DNA from: Scalesia atractyloides
Lineage: Eukaryota; Streptophyta; Magnoliopsida; Asterales; Asteraceae
Direction of reading: 5' to 3'
Length of the DNA stretch: 64,000 bases
NCBI GenBank assembly: GCA_947069175.1
Contig: CAMTDV010000027.1
Coordinates: 44,033,369 to 44,097,368 of the forward strand
Shown here: one piece after another, positions 44,232-56,625 of the stretch
Layout of the letters: every line of letters starts with the position of its first letter
Position numbering within the stretch: position 1 is the first letter of the stretch
Position numbers and translations under genes: made by a program
The notes under the pieces: model-generated
What the model was told of the DNA's origin: nothing
Seen by the model: only the letters and a program-made list of their open reading frames with translations
Database searches by the model: none

Positions 44232-45744
44232 TTAAAGTTCGAGATTTTGTAGCAGCTCATTTTTCAACAAGCTTTGGGTCACACATGTATGTTGTGCTTG
44301 AAGGATACGTGTCTTGATATCAGATTGAACACGAACACAATGAAGTTTGACACGTTCCTTACGACTAAGCGCATTAGCCACAACATCAGCCTTACCAGGA
44401 TGGTAGCGAATCTCACAGTCATAGTCGTTTAGAAGTTCAACCCAGCTTCGTTGTCTCGTGTTTAGCTCCTTTTGATTGAATATGTGTTGGAGACTTTTGT
44501 GGTCAGTGAAAACCAAACATTCGTACCGTAATGGTAGTGTCTCCAAATTTTGAGAGCAAAAACTACGGCTCCTACTCAAGATCATGAGTTGTGTAGTTCT
44601 TCTTGTGGATTGTCAATTGTCTTGACGCATAGGCTATGACTTTGTCTCATTGCATGAGAACACAACCAAGGCCTAGGTTTGATGCTTCACAATAGACAAT
44701 GAAATCGTCATTTACGTCGGGTAAAGATTAAACAGGAGCATTACACAGTTTTTATTTCAGTGTTTGAAAGGCTTCCTCTTGTTTGGGTCTCCACTCGAAA
44801 GGTTTATTCTTCTGAGTCAAAGTCGTGAGGGGAACCGCGATCTTTGAAAAGTTCGCGATGAATCGTCGATAGTATCCAGCAAGATCAAGAAATGAAAGAA
44901 CTTCGGTAGGAGTAGTAGCTGTACTCCAATCCCTAATCTCACTGATTTTGGCAGGATCTACATGTATACCTTGTTCGTTAACAACGTGTCCCAAAAATTG
45001 AACTTCTTTTAGCCAAAATTCACACTTGGAGAATTTCGCGTAAAGTTGTTCTTTCTTCAGAAGTTCCATCTTTAGACGGAGATGTTGTTCATGATTGGCT
45101 CGAGACTTAGAATAAATGAGGATGTCGTCAATGAAAACAATGATGAACTTGTCTAAATAAGGTTTACAAACCCTATTCATTAAGTCCATGAAGACGGTAG
45201 GAGCATTCGTCAAACCGAAAGGCATGAAATTGAACTCATAATGGCCGTATCGAGTACGAAAAGCAGTCTTGGGAATATCTTCTTCGAGTACACGAAGTTG
45301 ATGATACCCAGAACGCAGATCAATCTTTGAAAAGCAGTTCACACCTTGTAGCTGATCAAAGAGATCATCAATGCGAGGTAGGGGATATCGATTTTTGATT
45401 GTGAGTTTGTTGAACTCACGATAATCGATACACATACGGAAGAACTCATCCTTCTTTTTCACGAATAGGACAAGAGCGCCCCAAGGTGAAAAGCTTGGAC
45501 AGATGAATCCCTTGTCTGAAAGTTCTTGGAGTTGCTTTGACAACTCTTGCATTTTAGACGGTGCATGACAGTAAGGAGATTTGGCAATTGAGTTGGCACC
45601 AGGTACAAGGTCAATACGAAACTCAACTTGACGAATTGAGGGTAAACCAGGTAGCTTTTCAGGAAACACCTCAGGATATTCCCATACAACGGGTATGTCC
45701 TGAACAGTTTTGCCTTTGCCTTTTTCCTCTATGATATGTGCCAA
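44232..45744 (-). pseudogene. Element I reverse transcriptase and RNase H
   Basis: A long open stretch (45744-44752, 330 codons) holds nearly complete Gypsy RT: FPEKLPGLP linker, CIDYREFNKLT, LRSGYHQLRV, FGLTNAPTVFMDLMN, and the catalytic box VFIDDILIYS with F-I-D-D at 45124-45135, then FLDLAGYYRRF. RNase H follows after a frame break near 44750, with FTDHKSLQHIF and RYHPGKADVVANALS in 44585-44232. One substitution stands out: the DLRSGYHQ-type and YxDD motifs are intact, but FLGLAGYYRRF reads FLDLAGYYRRF. Of all Gypsy copies in the window this RT is the least decayed. Confidence 0.9.
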
Positions 45745-45780
45745 GAAGGCTACATAATTCTTTCGTAGGTACTTTTGGGC

Positions 45781-46083
45781 CTAGGTACAGGTCATGAGTT
45801 TTAGGCTACTAGAGGATTTCTCTCCATGAACTTCTAAGGTTTCGCCAGACGAAAGAGGTATACGAACAACCTTGTCGAAACAGACTACCTCAGCATCGTG
45901 TTTGGTTAACCACTCCATTCCTATGATGATGTCAAAACTCCCGAGTTGCATTGGTGTGAGGTTAATGGGAAGAAGGTGGTTATCCAGGTTCAATTGACAA
46001 CTACGAATGGCATAGTCGAGCAAGGTTAGCTTAGGGTTGAACAGGGTTCTGAGCAACTTGTTTTGGGGCCGAACGTCAAACAA
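45781..46083 (-). pseudogene. Element I protease C-terminal part (active site degenerate)
   Basis: The open stretch contains the typical flap-to-end motif SFDIIIGMEWLTKHDA of Gypsy proteases. Upstream, where D-S/T-G-A is expected, the sequence reads FDVRPQNKLL, so the catalytic glycine is missing. Gag is not found upstream: only 530 non-coding bases separate this from the PBS. The copy therefore lacks both gag and an active protease. Confidence 0.75.
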
Positions 46084-46631
46084 TGGCTAATCAAGAGAGA
46101 TGTTAAAAGAATTGATGAAATATAAGGATGGTGGTCATTCGTTCTTTACTTAAAAAAAACAAACGACACACTGTGACTAATCAAAGTAAATAGGTCTTTA
46201 TAATGTATCGCGAAGACATGCTTTAGCCTATAAGTGGACACTCACCCCAAGAGTTCCAGGTAAGAGTGACTGGTCCGATAATGCGGATTTGTATGAACAC
46301 TCTAGCCTTAGACAGAAAAATCAGGGTACAGGCATCCACCCTTCCAGATTTCACGTTTTCACATTAATAAAACCCAAACCTTGATGGGATTTTGAATACT
46401 TACAAGTCTTTAAGCCAAAATAAATCATCTAAGGATAGATGATTGATTGTTAAAACGAATTTGTAACTTGTGTCTTTGTTTTGGTAATCTCCTAAGGATA
46501 GATGATGGTTTTGTTTTAATAATGTAAACGCAAGATAACTCGCGTTAGGGTCCTAGGAAGATTACAGTCTAGGTCAAAGCATTACTAATAACCAAATTCC
46601 CTATAACCATAAGCTCTGATACCAATCTATC
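46084..46631 (-). other. Element I leader and PBS region, gag missing
   Basis: PBS: TTGGTATCAGAGCTT on the - strand at 46611-46625, seven bases after the LTR end TGTTACA, a perfect match to TGGTATCAGAGC of initiator tRNA-Met. From 46610 down to 46084 no gag domain or zinc knuckle can be read in any frame. Scattered CTAAGGATAGATGAT repeats (about 46430 and 46493) occur. Tekay elements normally have a gag of several hundred codons here, so gag has been deleted or replaced. Confidence 0.7.
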
Positions 46632-47620
46632 TGTAACACCCCGACCGCGTAAAACAACGAACTACGGCGGAAACATCGAGAAGTCATGTCACAGAACTAT
46701 TGTTTCACAACTCATGGAATTTAAAATTTTGGTTTATTAAGTTAAATGTTTACCTTATCTTGGGATAACAAAAACAACACATAAATAAATTGTCTTTCAC
46801 GTTTTAAGTCACTAAAGCCCGCGTCCATTCCTACGTGAAGCATGCATCATATTATCAAGCATTGACTCCTGAAACATATGTGAAAAGAGAGTCAGCATAA
46901 AAAATGCCAGCGAGTACATAGGTTTTGTGAGTGTGTCAAATTCGTGGCTTTGTATACACATTGCAACACCTCGTCCGACTACAAGAGTCGTTAAGTGAAA
47001 ACCTCGTATCAAAAGTGTTTGATATTGCAATACAATTAACCAACTAAAACAAGTTGGTTATTGTCGTGAAAACCTTATTGCCATGAGTCTTGACCAAAAC
47101 GTTTCTTTTGTAAAAACCTTGTAATAGATTGATTCAAAAGAAAACTTCGTATGTTTTATATCTTTAAATGAAAATCATTGCGTGACATTTTTAAAACCAT
47201 TTGTCCGTGTTATAAACCATGTGTCCGTGTTATAAACCATTTGTCCGTGTTATAAATCAATTGTCCATGTCATAAACCAATTGTCTATGTCATAAACAAA
47301 TGGTCTGTGTTTTTTCTAAATGTGAAAACTATTGATCGTTCTTTAATGAACACATTCAAACCTTTGTTGACTATACCATCAAAGGGTATCTTTAATAGAC
47401 CACCAAAGGGTCTATTTAACTAGAATAACAAATAAACAAATGATTTGTTAATCTGAAACAGTTTTTGTCATTACCCAAACTTCCACCAAAATCCAGTGAA
47501 CAGTCTGATAATGGGATTGTCAGTCCTATGGTGCCATGTCAGTCCTCGGTCAAAGTTAATGAATGTCATTCGTGTTATGGATAATGCATCAACAAGTTGT
47601 TCACATTATTGAAATGGTAT

Positions 47621-47673
<53 letters not shown>

Positions 47674-50233
47674 ACCATAGACATTGTTTTTGAAAACTTG
47701 AAAATGATTTAGCACATATGAGTCACCCCAAAACATTTGCAAAACATAAAAGAGGGGAACTATTTACTCACCTTGAAAATCATTTTGTATATATAAACCA
47801 TGTATATTGTTTTGAAATCTTGAAAATAAATATAGGCACAAATGAATCATCCCAAAACATTTAGAAAATGTAAAAGAGGGGGCTACGTACTCACATAAGC
47901 CTTGCGTAGTAGATATGTAGATTTGAAAAGATAGTCTAGCACATATGAATCACCCCAAAACATTTGAAAACGTAAAAGAGGGGAACTATGTACTCACTTT
48001 GAAAATCATTTTGTATATATAAACCATGTATATTGTTTTGAAATCTTGAAAATAATTATAGGCACATATGAATTACCTCAAAACATTTAGAAAATGTAAA
48101 AGAGGGGAACTATGTACTCACTTTGAAAATCATTTTGTATATATAAACCATGTATATTGTTTTGAAATCTTGAAAATAATTATAGGCACATATGAATCAC
48201 CCCTAAACATTTAGAAAATGTAAAAGAGGGGAACTATGTACTCACTTTGAAAATCATTTTGTCTATATAAACCATGTATATTGTTTTAAAATCTTAAAAA
48301 TAATAATAGGCACATATGAATCACCTCAAAACATTTGAAAATGTAAAAGAGTGGAACTATGAACCCACTTGGGATTGTGAAAGTGTTCTTGATCAACAGA
48401 ATAAACAAAGCTCAAACGTGTCCTAATGTGTCAGATAAATATGTTAGCGTGTCAGGACTACAAACGGGAGATCGGATAGAATGAAGTCTTATAAACCAAA
48501 CGAGGGTTGGAAAGGATCCTAAGTGCTTTTGACCCATTATAACTCGTTAAGGTAGTTTATGCTACTTATCGGGTCATTAGCGTAAACGCGTGATCGTCCT
48601 ATGATAAGTCTCAAATGCCCAAACATGTTTGAAAATGTTATAACATCAGTTTATATGTCAAAATTTGGTTACATGTGTTTAAAATGGATTTATGCGCAAA
48701 AGGGCATTTTTGGTCATCATTTATTTTAAGAACACTGAAGTAACTTATCATAACACTGACCAGACGATGTGAACATAAGGTATAACCTCAGTAGGTTATT
48801 CACTTTACAACTATGGTCACAAATATGTGTTTGGTCGGATCCTAAGATTGACCAAACGGGTCGGATTCGAAAGTCAAAGCGGTGGTCAAGACCGCTCGAC
48901 TTACGACCCTAAATAACCACTAAACTAGAAGTGACAAGTTAGACATGTCAAAATATGTCTAGTTAAGTTTATAAAACTGATTTGGTATCAAAACTTGGTG
49001 TTTTGGTACCCGAAAATAGTTTCGTCGTAAAATGCACATCATGCGCATTTTTGACCGAAACTTTGACTCGTCACTTCGACCAGTAAACGTGGTAATCAAA
49101 AGGTGAAATCATTAGGGATCATAACCTTATTGATTACAATCACGTTGAAAATTTCAATTGAACTTTGTCTTGACCAAATATGGTCGGAACCAAAAGTCAA
49201 TCAGGAAGCCAAAGTGTTCGACTTTTAGTTCAAAATAGCTAAAATAATGAAAGAACTAGGAAGAGTACTTACTCGTGTTGAAGAAAACTTTCGCAACTCA
49301 ATATAGGAGGCTTTTAAAGGCTGGAAACAAGGTTCAAGAAGGATAGAAAGAAGAACTTCACACTTTGCTTTAAAGTGGTGTGAAAAAAACTGGAAGAATC
49401 ATGGGGTATTTATAGTATTTTAGGATTAAGGAGGTGGTGACAAGTGTCCTCAAGTGTGGATTAGTGTCCTAACATGTGTCAACACCAAATTAAGTGTGGC
49501 AAATGAGTGCTAGGTGTCAAAAATTGGAGATAGGTGGCAAACTTGGTGAAGAAGCAAAAATCTTAATTATTTTTTTGACATTTTTGGCCCTTAGACTTGT
49601 ATTTTCACTTGTTCGCCATTTTAAACCCTTTATCCTAATATTTTGGTTATGTAAAGGTGTTAAGACATGTGTAACTTGGATTATGCACGGAAATGTCATG
49701 TATGTTGGTTCGTTCGGTTGTACGGTTACGCGTTTCGCAAAAAGGCGTAAAACGCTTTATTTAACACAAAAATGATCGAAATTGTGCAACGATTGACATT
49801 TTTGCATTCTCATCAATAAAATACAAGATTTTATTGAATACAAAAATATTTTGATTGATACACATGGTTCGTATCTTGAATACGAACCAACAGACTTTCA
49901 CATTTTGACGAAAATAGTCCCTGGACTTGTATAAGCGTGTTTTTGTCATATCTAACCCTTCAAAACTTATATCTAAGTTGTGTGAAGGGTATTTAGGGTA
50001 TGTGTAGCTTATGTCCTTTTTTCGGAGTGTACGTCATGTTAAAATGATTGCGTTTGTGTGTTAGTTAACGAATTACTTCCACAAAAATTTTTGAGGGTTC
50101 GAACTTGTGCAAGAAATCAAAATTGTGCAAAAGTCTTAGATAATTATACAAATTTTGGAAATAAAACACAGGATTTCATTGAATACGAAATTGTTTGTAA
50201 TTGTGCAATGATTGACAAGGCACAAATGTCACA
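46632..50233 (-). repeat. LTR H2: 5' LTR of Tekay element I (3.6 kb)
   Basis: Left end TGTAACACCCCGACCGCG beside the PBS; right end ACAAATGTCACA followed by CTTTG (50234-50238), the target duplication in element F. Its alignment with H1 is nearly colinear, apart from a (TA)n expansion at about 47626-47672 and a missing 30-40 base piece near 47540 and 48500. It contains arrays of about 20-bp and 120-bp repeats as in H1. Short open stretches inside (for example 49494-49775) are by-products of repeat sequence and not genes. Confidence 0.88.
47626..47672. repeat. (TA)n microsatellite in LTR H2
   Basis: More than 20 TA dinucleotides with one break (ATTAT), where LTR H1 has only a short ATATATAG at the corresponding place (about 38770). 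It grew after the two LTRs separated. Confidence 0.9.
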
Positions 50234-51776
50234 CTTTGTTTTTGGTAGGATCCACATGTGTGCCTTTCTCGTTCACAACGTGCCCGAGAAATTGAACTTA
50301 TCTTAACCAAAATTCACACTTGTAGAGTAGGGCATATAGTCATTTACCACATAGAAGTTCGAGGATCAGACGCAAGTGTCACTCATACTCATCTTACGTC
50401 TTAGAGTAGATGAGAATATCGTCTATGAACACGATCACAAAGCAATCCTAGTATAACTTGCACACCTGATTCATCAAGTCCATGAAGACCACGGGTGCAT
50501 TGGTTAAACCGAATGGCATGACTACGAAATCGTAGTGACCGTATCTAGTACAAAATGTGGTTTTAGGAATATCCTCTTCAAGGACTCAAAGTTGATGATA
50601 ACCAGAACGAAGGTTGATTTTTTAAAAGCAAGTCGTGCCTTGAAGTTTATCGAAGAGATCATCAATGCGAGGAAGTGGATATTGGTTTTTTACTGTAAGC
50701 TTGTTCCGCTCATGATAGTCAATGCACATCCAAAAGGTTCCATCTTTCTTTTTTACTAACATAACGGGAGCGCCCCCAAGGAGAAGTACTAGGAGCTTAT
50801 AAAGACTTTATCAAGAAGTTATTGAAGTTGGCTAGATAGCTCTCGTATTCCGAGGGCGATAGACGATATGGAGACTTTGCAACAGGCGTTGCGCCAGGAA
50901 TGAGATCGATACGAAAATCAACAGAACGAGGAGGAGGAGGTCTAGGTAGATCCTCAGGGAAGACATCAGGAAAATCGCAAACAACGGGAACATCACTCAC
51001 GCTTGGACCCTTATCCTTCTTCTCCACAACATGGGCAAGAAAGGCGAAGTACTCCTTGCGTAAGTACTTGTTTCCTGAATACATGACGTGAGCTTAAGAC
51101 CCTTCGAAGGTTTCTCATCATAGACTTGCAAGAATCAATGTTTGGAAGAGGAAGATGAATAAACTTTTCATAACAAACGACCTCAGCACGAACTCGCCTA
51201 AGCCAATCCATGCCAATTATGATGTCGAAGCTACACATTTGCATGGTTATGAGGTCCATTGAAAACGTATGATCGTTAAGATTTAAAGAACACTTAGAAA
51301 GGACATAATCGACAATGACAGACTTACTGTTAGCGACTTCAACTGTGAATGATTTGGGTAACTTAGAACGTCTACACTTTAACAAAGGTTTGAATTATAC
51401 GGATACAAAAATTTTGTCCACGCCAGTATCAAATAAACACGAAGCATAGTTATTGTTAACGAGAAACGTACCATTGATGACGTCATTGGTATTTTGGGCT
51501 TGAGCTACAGTGATGATGAAGGTTCTACCACGCGCTTGTCGCTACTGCTATTGGTTATTGTTGATGCATCATGGGAAGACGTTAGCGAGGTGATTAGGAT
51601 CACCACACTTGAAATAGGCTCAACCCGTGGCGGCTTGAGGTTGGGCTTGGTTTGGTGCGGGGTTTTGGGTTATTGCAACGGTTTGGTTCTTGTTGGCTAG
51701 TGGCTTTGGGCCGCTACGACCTTGGCTGGCAAAATGCCCAAACCTATTGCAATTTGTGCATAGGCGGCATGGTGTA
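50234..51776 (-). pseudogene. Element F (Tekay-type Gypsy): gag end, protease and RT start, right part
   Basis: Read on the - strand from 51776: gag zinc-knuckle remnant CTNCNRFGHFASQG (last cysteine lost) at about 51770-51725, a Gln/Pro/Ala-rich stretch, then the protease with intact active site LFDTGVD (D-T-G at 51422-51430) and SFDIIIGMDWL near 51215-51180. Next come the FPEDLPRPPPPRSVDF linker (about 50960-50915) and RT, degenerate to 50239, where element I's LTR interrupts it. The gag knuckle is cut at 51776 by LTR H3 of element J. The rest of F's RT continues at 34990. An Arg/Pro-rich motif is also seen in the duplicate at 41377-42497. Confidence 0.82.
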
Positions 51777-54700
51777 CGTAACACCCCGACCGCGTAAAAT
51801 AACAAACCGCGGCGGAAACGTCGGAGAGTCATGTGACAGAACTATTATTTCACAACATATAGTACATAAAGTTTTGTATTATTGAATTTAATTGTTTACA
51901 TTGTCTTGGGAGAATGAAATTAAAAATATAACAATTGTCTTGCAAATTTTAAAGTCACTAAGGCCTAAGTCCGCCCTATGTGAAGCATGCTCAAAATCAA
52001 ACATTAGCTCCTGAGCATATGTGAAAATAAAACGTCAGCATAAAAATGCTTATGAGTAGCATAGGTTTTGTGATGAAGATTCATTGGTTTGAAAGTTAAA
52101 AAATGTTCAACTATTCCAAAAGTAGCCATGATTCTTTACAAAAATGTTTCTTTTATTAAATCATATGAAAATCAAATGATTTAAAAGAAATGATGCATAA
52201 TAACCAAAATAACTCGTGCCTTGTATAAAATATGTCATGTCTTGTATTTTGTTTGAAGTGGTTTAGATAACGCTATGTTATGTATTATAATGAAAGCACT
52301 TATATTTAGAAAGTACCAGCGGCATATCCATCAAGCTTTTATCATATTACACACGTATTTAAATCATTTACCATGAGCCAACAATTGAGATGTCTTGTTT
52401 AAACCAATGTCATGTATAAACCAATGCCATCTATAAACCAAATGTCTTTTATAAACAAATGTCTATGTATAAACCAATGTCTTGTATGGTAAACAAAAGT
52501 CTTATTTAAACCATAAAATAAATGTCTTGTATAAAATAACCAAAATGTCTTGTCTTGTCTTGTCAAAATGTCTTGTATAAAACAGGTGTTTTGAATAAAC
52601 AAAGGTCTTGTTTAAAAAAACTATTGTCTTATAAATCAATTATTTTATTGTGTAGACACATATATATGGATTGTTGGCGAATACATTCAAGCCTTGTTAT
52701 AAACCCTTATAAAGACAAAGGTTTATCAAATGTTCACCGGATTGTGTCATTCCTAAAGTCACTTCCAAACAAACCTAGGAAGCGGGAACGGGATTGTCAA
52801 TCCTATGGTACCATTACATACTATCGGTTGGCGTGATCAATGTTAATGAATGTATCATTGTATATTAAACGCACCAATATGTCTTGAACAATGTAAGCAT
52901 GTCATGAAAATGTTTTGAAATCATGTACTTGGCATACTAAGTCAATATACCAAGCAAAAATGTCTTTGAAATCATGTACTAGGTATGCTAAGTCAACATA
53001 CGAAGAAAAATGTCTTGGAACTCATGTCCTAGGTATGCTAAGTCAATATACGAAGCAAAAATGTCTTTGAAATCATGTACTAGGTATGCTAAGTCAACAT
53101 ATGAAGCAAAATGTCTTTGAAATCATGTACTAAATGTACTAGATAAGCAAAACATGTATAATGTCATGAAAACAAGAAAGTAGTGATAGGCACATACGAA
53201 TCACCCCAAAACATTTGAAACGTGAAAGAGGGGGCTATGTACTCACTTGGGATTGCGTAAATGTCTTGTTCATCCTAATGTATCGAAATACTATGTCAGT
53301 GTGTCAAGAATTTAATCAGAGGATTGGATAGATTGAGGTCTTAAAAACCAAACAAGTGTTGGGCTCGTATGATATGGTTTATAATACCTTACATTCTGAT
53401 TTAGTAGAGTTTCTAAGTGCTTTGACCCGTAACGACTTGTTAAAATGGTTTATGCCACTTTAACAGGTCGCAAGCATAACTAAGGGTAGATGGTTAAATA
53501 AGTCCTATGATGAGTGTCATATGTCAAAACAAGTTTGATTATGTTATAATATCAGTTAGATGTTAAAGCTATGGTCTTGCATGTTTAAAACCATTTTATG
53601 TGCCAAAAGGGTGTTTCGGCATTTTAAAAGTACTTAAAATCGGCTCATCATATAACTAACCAAACTATATGACTGTAATGTATAACCTTAGAGGGTTATT
53701 CCCAAAATTACTATGGTCATAAAAATGCACTTGGTCGAATCCTAAGATCGACCAAACGGGTCAGATTTAAAAGTCAAAGCGATAGTAAAACCGCTCGACT
53801 TACGACGAAAAAATAAGCACTAAACTATAAATGACGAGTTAGACATGTTTGAACATGTCTAATAATGTTATAAAACTGATTTGGTGTTAAAGCCTTAAGT
53901 TATAATACCCAAAAACGTTTTCGTTGTAAAACGCATTTTTATACATTTTTTTTACTTTTAACTCGTAAAACCTTAACTCGTCATCTTGCCTACTAAACGT
54001 GGTAATCAGAAGGTGCAATTGCAGGGGATTAATACCTTTGTGATTATGATCACGTTGCAAAGTTCAGTTTGAACTTTGACTTGACCAAAATGGTAAGAAC
54101 CGAAATTCAAACAGGAAGCCATACTGTTTGACTTTTAGCTCATAATAGCTAAAATAATGAAAGAACTAGGAAGAGTACTTATTTGTGTTGAAGAACACAT
54201 TCAAAACTCAAGATAGGAAGCTTCCAAAGGTTGGAAAAAAGCTCCAAGAAGGATAGAAAGAAGAACTTCACACTTTGCTTTGAAGTGTTTTGAAGTGGTG
54301 TGAAAAAATGGATGAATCAAGGGTATTTATAGTGTTTTAGGATCAAGGAGGTGATGACAAGTGTTACCAAGTGTGGATTAGTGTCCTAACATGTGTTAAC
54401 ACCAAATTAAGTATGGCAAAATGAGTGCAAGGTGTCAAAAATTGGAGATAGGTGGCCAAAATTGGTGATGAAGCAAACTCTGTTTTTGACAATTTTGGCC
54501 TCTAGACTTTATTGTCTCGTTTAAGGCCATGTGTAACTTGGATTTTGTCCAGAAATGTCATGGATGTCAGTTCGTTCAATTGTATGGTTACACGTTTCGT
54601 AAATAAAGTATAAAACTTTATCGAACACGAAAATGACCGAATTTGTGCAATGATTGACATTTTTGCATTGTTATCAATAAAATGCAATATTTTATTGAAT

Positions 54701-54822
54701 AAAAATGTCCAGGATTGTATAATGATTGATAAATATACATTCTCGCAAATAAAACACAAGATTTTATTAAATATGAAAATGTTCCGGAATTGTTCAATGA
54801 CTAAAAATGTACAAATGTCACA
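51777..54822 (-). repeat. LTR H3: 3' LTR of Tekay element J (3.05 kb)
   Basis: The left end reads CGTAACACCCCGACCGCG (TG expected, one transition) and the right end ACAAATGTCACA, next to the polypurine tract of J. It aligns with H1 and H2 in ends and overall order but is shorter and has different internal tandem arrays, so it is a separate subfamily member. Because the polypurine tract lies on its right, it is the 3' LTR of an element whose body continues rightward on the - strand. J inserted into the gag knuckle region of element F. Confidence 0.85.
52400..53160. repeat. Tandem repeats specific to LTR H3: about 18-bp and about 55-bp arrays
   Basis: From about 52400 to 52600, copies of ATAAACCAATGTCTTGT-like words occur with irregular spacing. 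From about 52900 to 53150, four to five copies of a unit of 50-60 bases occur with ATGTCTTTGAAATCATGTACTAGG and TATGCTAAGTCAACATACGAAG. They occupy the place of the 20-bp and 120-bp arrays in H1 and H2 but have different units, which shows turnover of arrays at a fixed LTR position. Confidence 0.8.
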
Positions 54823-54835
54823 GTCTCCCCTACTT
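54823..54835 (-). promoter_or_regulatory. Polypurine tract of element J
   Basis: AAGTAGGGGAGAC on the - strand directly before the LTR start TGTGACATTTGT. It is the same tract as for element I. Confidence 0.85.
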
Positions 54836-54839
54836 TAGG

Positions 54840-55604
54840 AAATTTTGTCCTGAAATTTAATTAGAGGAAACTTGTGAGAAAAGATGTGGGTATTTCGCCT
54901 TCATTTGATCCTCTCGTTCCCATGTAAACTTTGGGCCACGTTTGGACTCCTAGCGAACTTTAACAATCGGTATGCATTTGTGTTTGAGTTTCTTGACTTC
55001 ACGCTCCAATATTTCCATAGGTTTCTCGACAAAGTGTATTGTGTTATCAATGCGAATTTCATCAAGAGGGATGTGGAGGTTTTCATCAACCAAACACTTT
55101 TTCAAATTGGACATGTAGAAAGCTGGATGAACATTCCCAAGCTCAGGAGGTAGCTCAAGTTTGTAGGCTACCTTTCCGATCCTCTCAATGATCTTAAATG
55201 GTCCCACATATCGAGGTGCAACTTTTCCTTTCTTTCCAAATCTAATCACACCTCCAAGGGGATACCTTGAGAAGGACGTGATCACCAACTTGGAATTCCT
55301 GGGGCTTGCGTCGCTGATCCGCATAACTCTTTTGATGGCTTCTAGATGTCAAAAGGTTATCGTATTTTCTTGACTTTGTCTGTAGTCTCTAAAATGAGTA
55401 TTGGTCCGGTGAGATGAGCTTCACAAACCTCATTGCAGCAGATAGGTCAATGACATTTTCGACCGTATAGAGCTTCGAAAGTAGCCATCCTAATGCTGGA
55501 ATGTTAACTATTGTTGTAGAGAATTCGATCAAAGGTAGATGCGAATCCCAACTATCACCAAAGTCAATCACATAAGCTCTAAGCATATCCTCCAATGTTT
55601 GGAT
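54840..55604 (-). pseudogene. Element J integrase C-terminal half and chromodomain (broken)
   Basis: Read from 55604 downward: remains of LQDMLRAYVIDFG (about 55600-55560), LPLIEFS, then after frame changes a 124-codon open stretch (55324-54950) with GKVAPRYVGPFKIIERIG, HPAFYMSNLKKCL and IPIVKVR. Right after KVR the expected tryptophan codon is TAG, a stop, and ESKRGPKFTWERED with MKAKYPHLF follows in the same frame to about 54870. The chromodomain is thus complete apart from one nonsense change. The upstream part of the same integrase lies at 62777-63122, separated by element D. Confidence 0.85.
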
Positions 55605-56570
55605 TGTAACGCCTCGCTTTTTCGTACTTTCCTTAATTAGAAAGTATAATCCTAGTTCTATTTATGGAAACTTGTATTCGTATTTCTTTTCCCAATTTTG
55701 TAACCCGAGACTTGAGTCATAATAAAAATTCATATTTGTTATATATACATGTCTTACATGCATTCAATCGTTTAAACTTATACTTGTTATACATGCAAAG
55801 ACTCATACATTCACACTCGATACTCATATCATACTTAAATGCGTTATACATGCAAAAATGATAAGTTATAGCCTGAAATGAAAGATAAACTAAGTTCAAG
55901 GACTAAAAAATGGAATTATCCGGAGAAAATGGTTTCTAGCCCATGGATTGGTCCAATTTGTGTTTTTTGCATTAAATGCACTCAACCAACAACCCCTCTA
56001 ACCTCAACTATAAATACCCACCTCCTCTCACTCTCATTTAACACCTCAAACACTTCTCTCTTTCTCTCCAAAGCTCTCTCTCCATCTGAAATTCAAGACT
56101 TTCAAAGTGAGTTCTAACTCACCCTTACCTCCCTTCTTTGATTTTTCTTCTTTTCTTAACACTTGAATCACCCCTAGGAATGTTTCCATAGGTTTTACAT
56201 GGAAAAATAACTTGGAACATCACCATATTGGAGGTCTCAAGTGTAAGGGCTTTTCATTATAATAGAGTTTCAACCCTCAAGTGTTGTCTCCTTCCAAGCT
56301 TTTTCTTGAAACAAGAGTTGAGTTGGTAGTGTGTGATTACTTGGAAGCCTTGGCTATCCTACCTTCAATCCACCACCTCACTTGCTGATTTTGATTATTT
56401 TTCGTCTTTTACTTTTATGCTTAACTTATTCATGACCATCCTTGTCGTCCTTGTGACGACTTGTGCATTGGTAAACTATACGAAAGAGGTTAAAGGAAGG
56501 TTATCCTCCCACCTCCATGCATGACTTCTATGAACTTCCATGATGTTTATGATCTACTTATTATGTATAC

Positions 56571-56625
<55 letters not shown>

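Noticed and set aside
55878..56117. Open frame found in both LTRs of element D (55878-56117 and 61133-61321), possible conserved small gene
   Set aside because: The duplication follows from LTR identity. Frames differ by a shift near the end and the peptide lies across the TATA box and leader.
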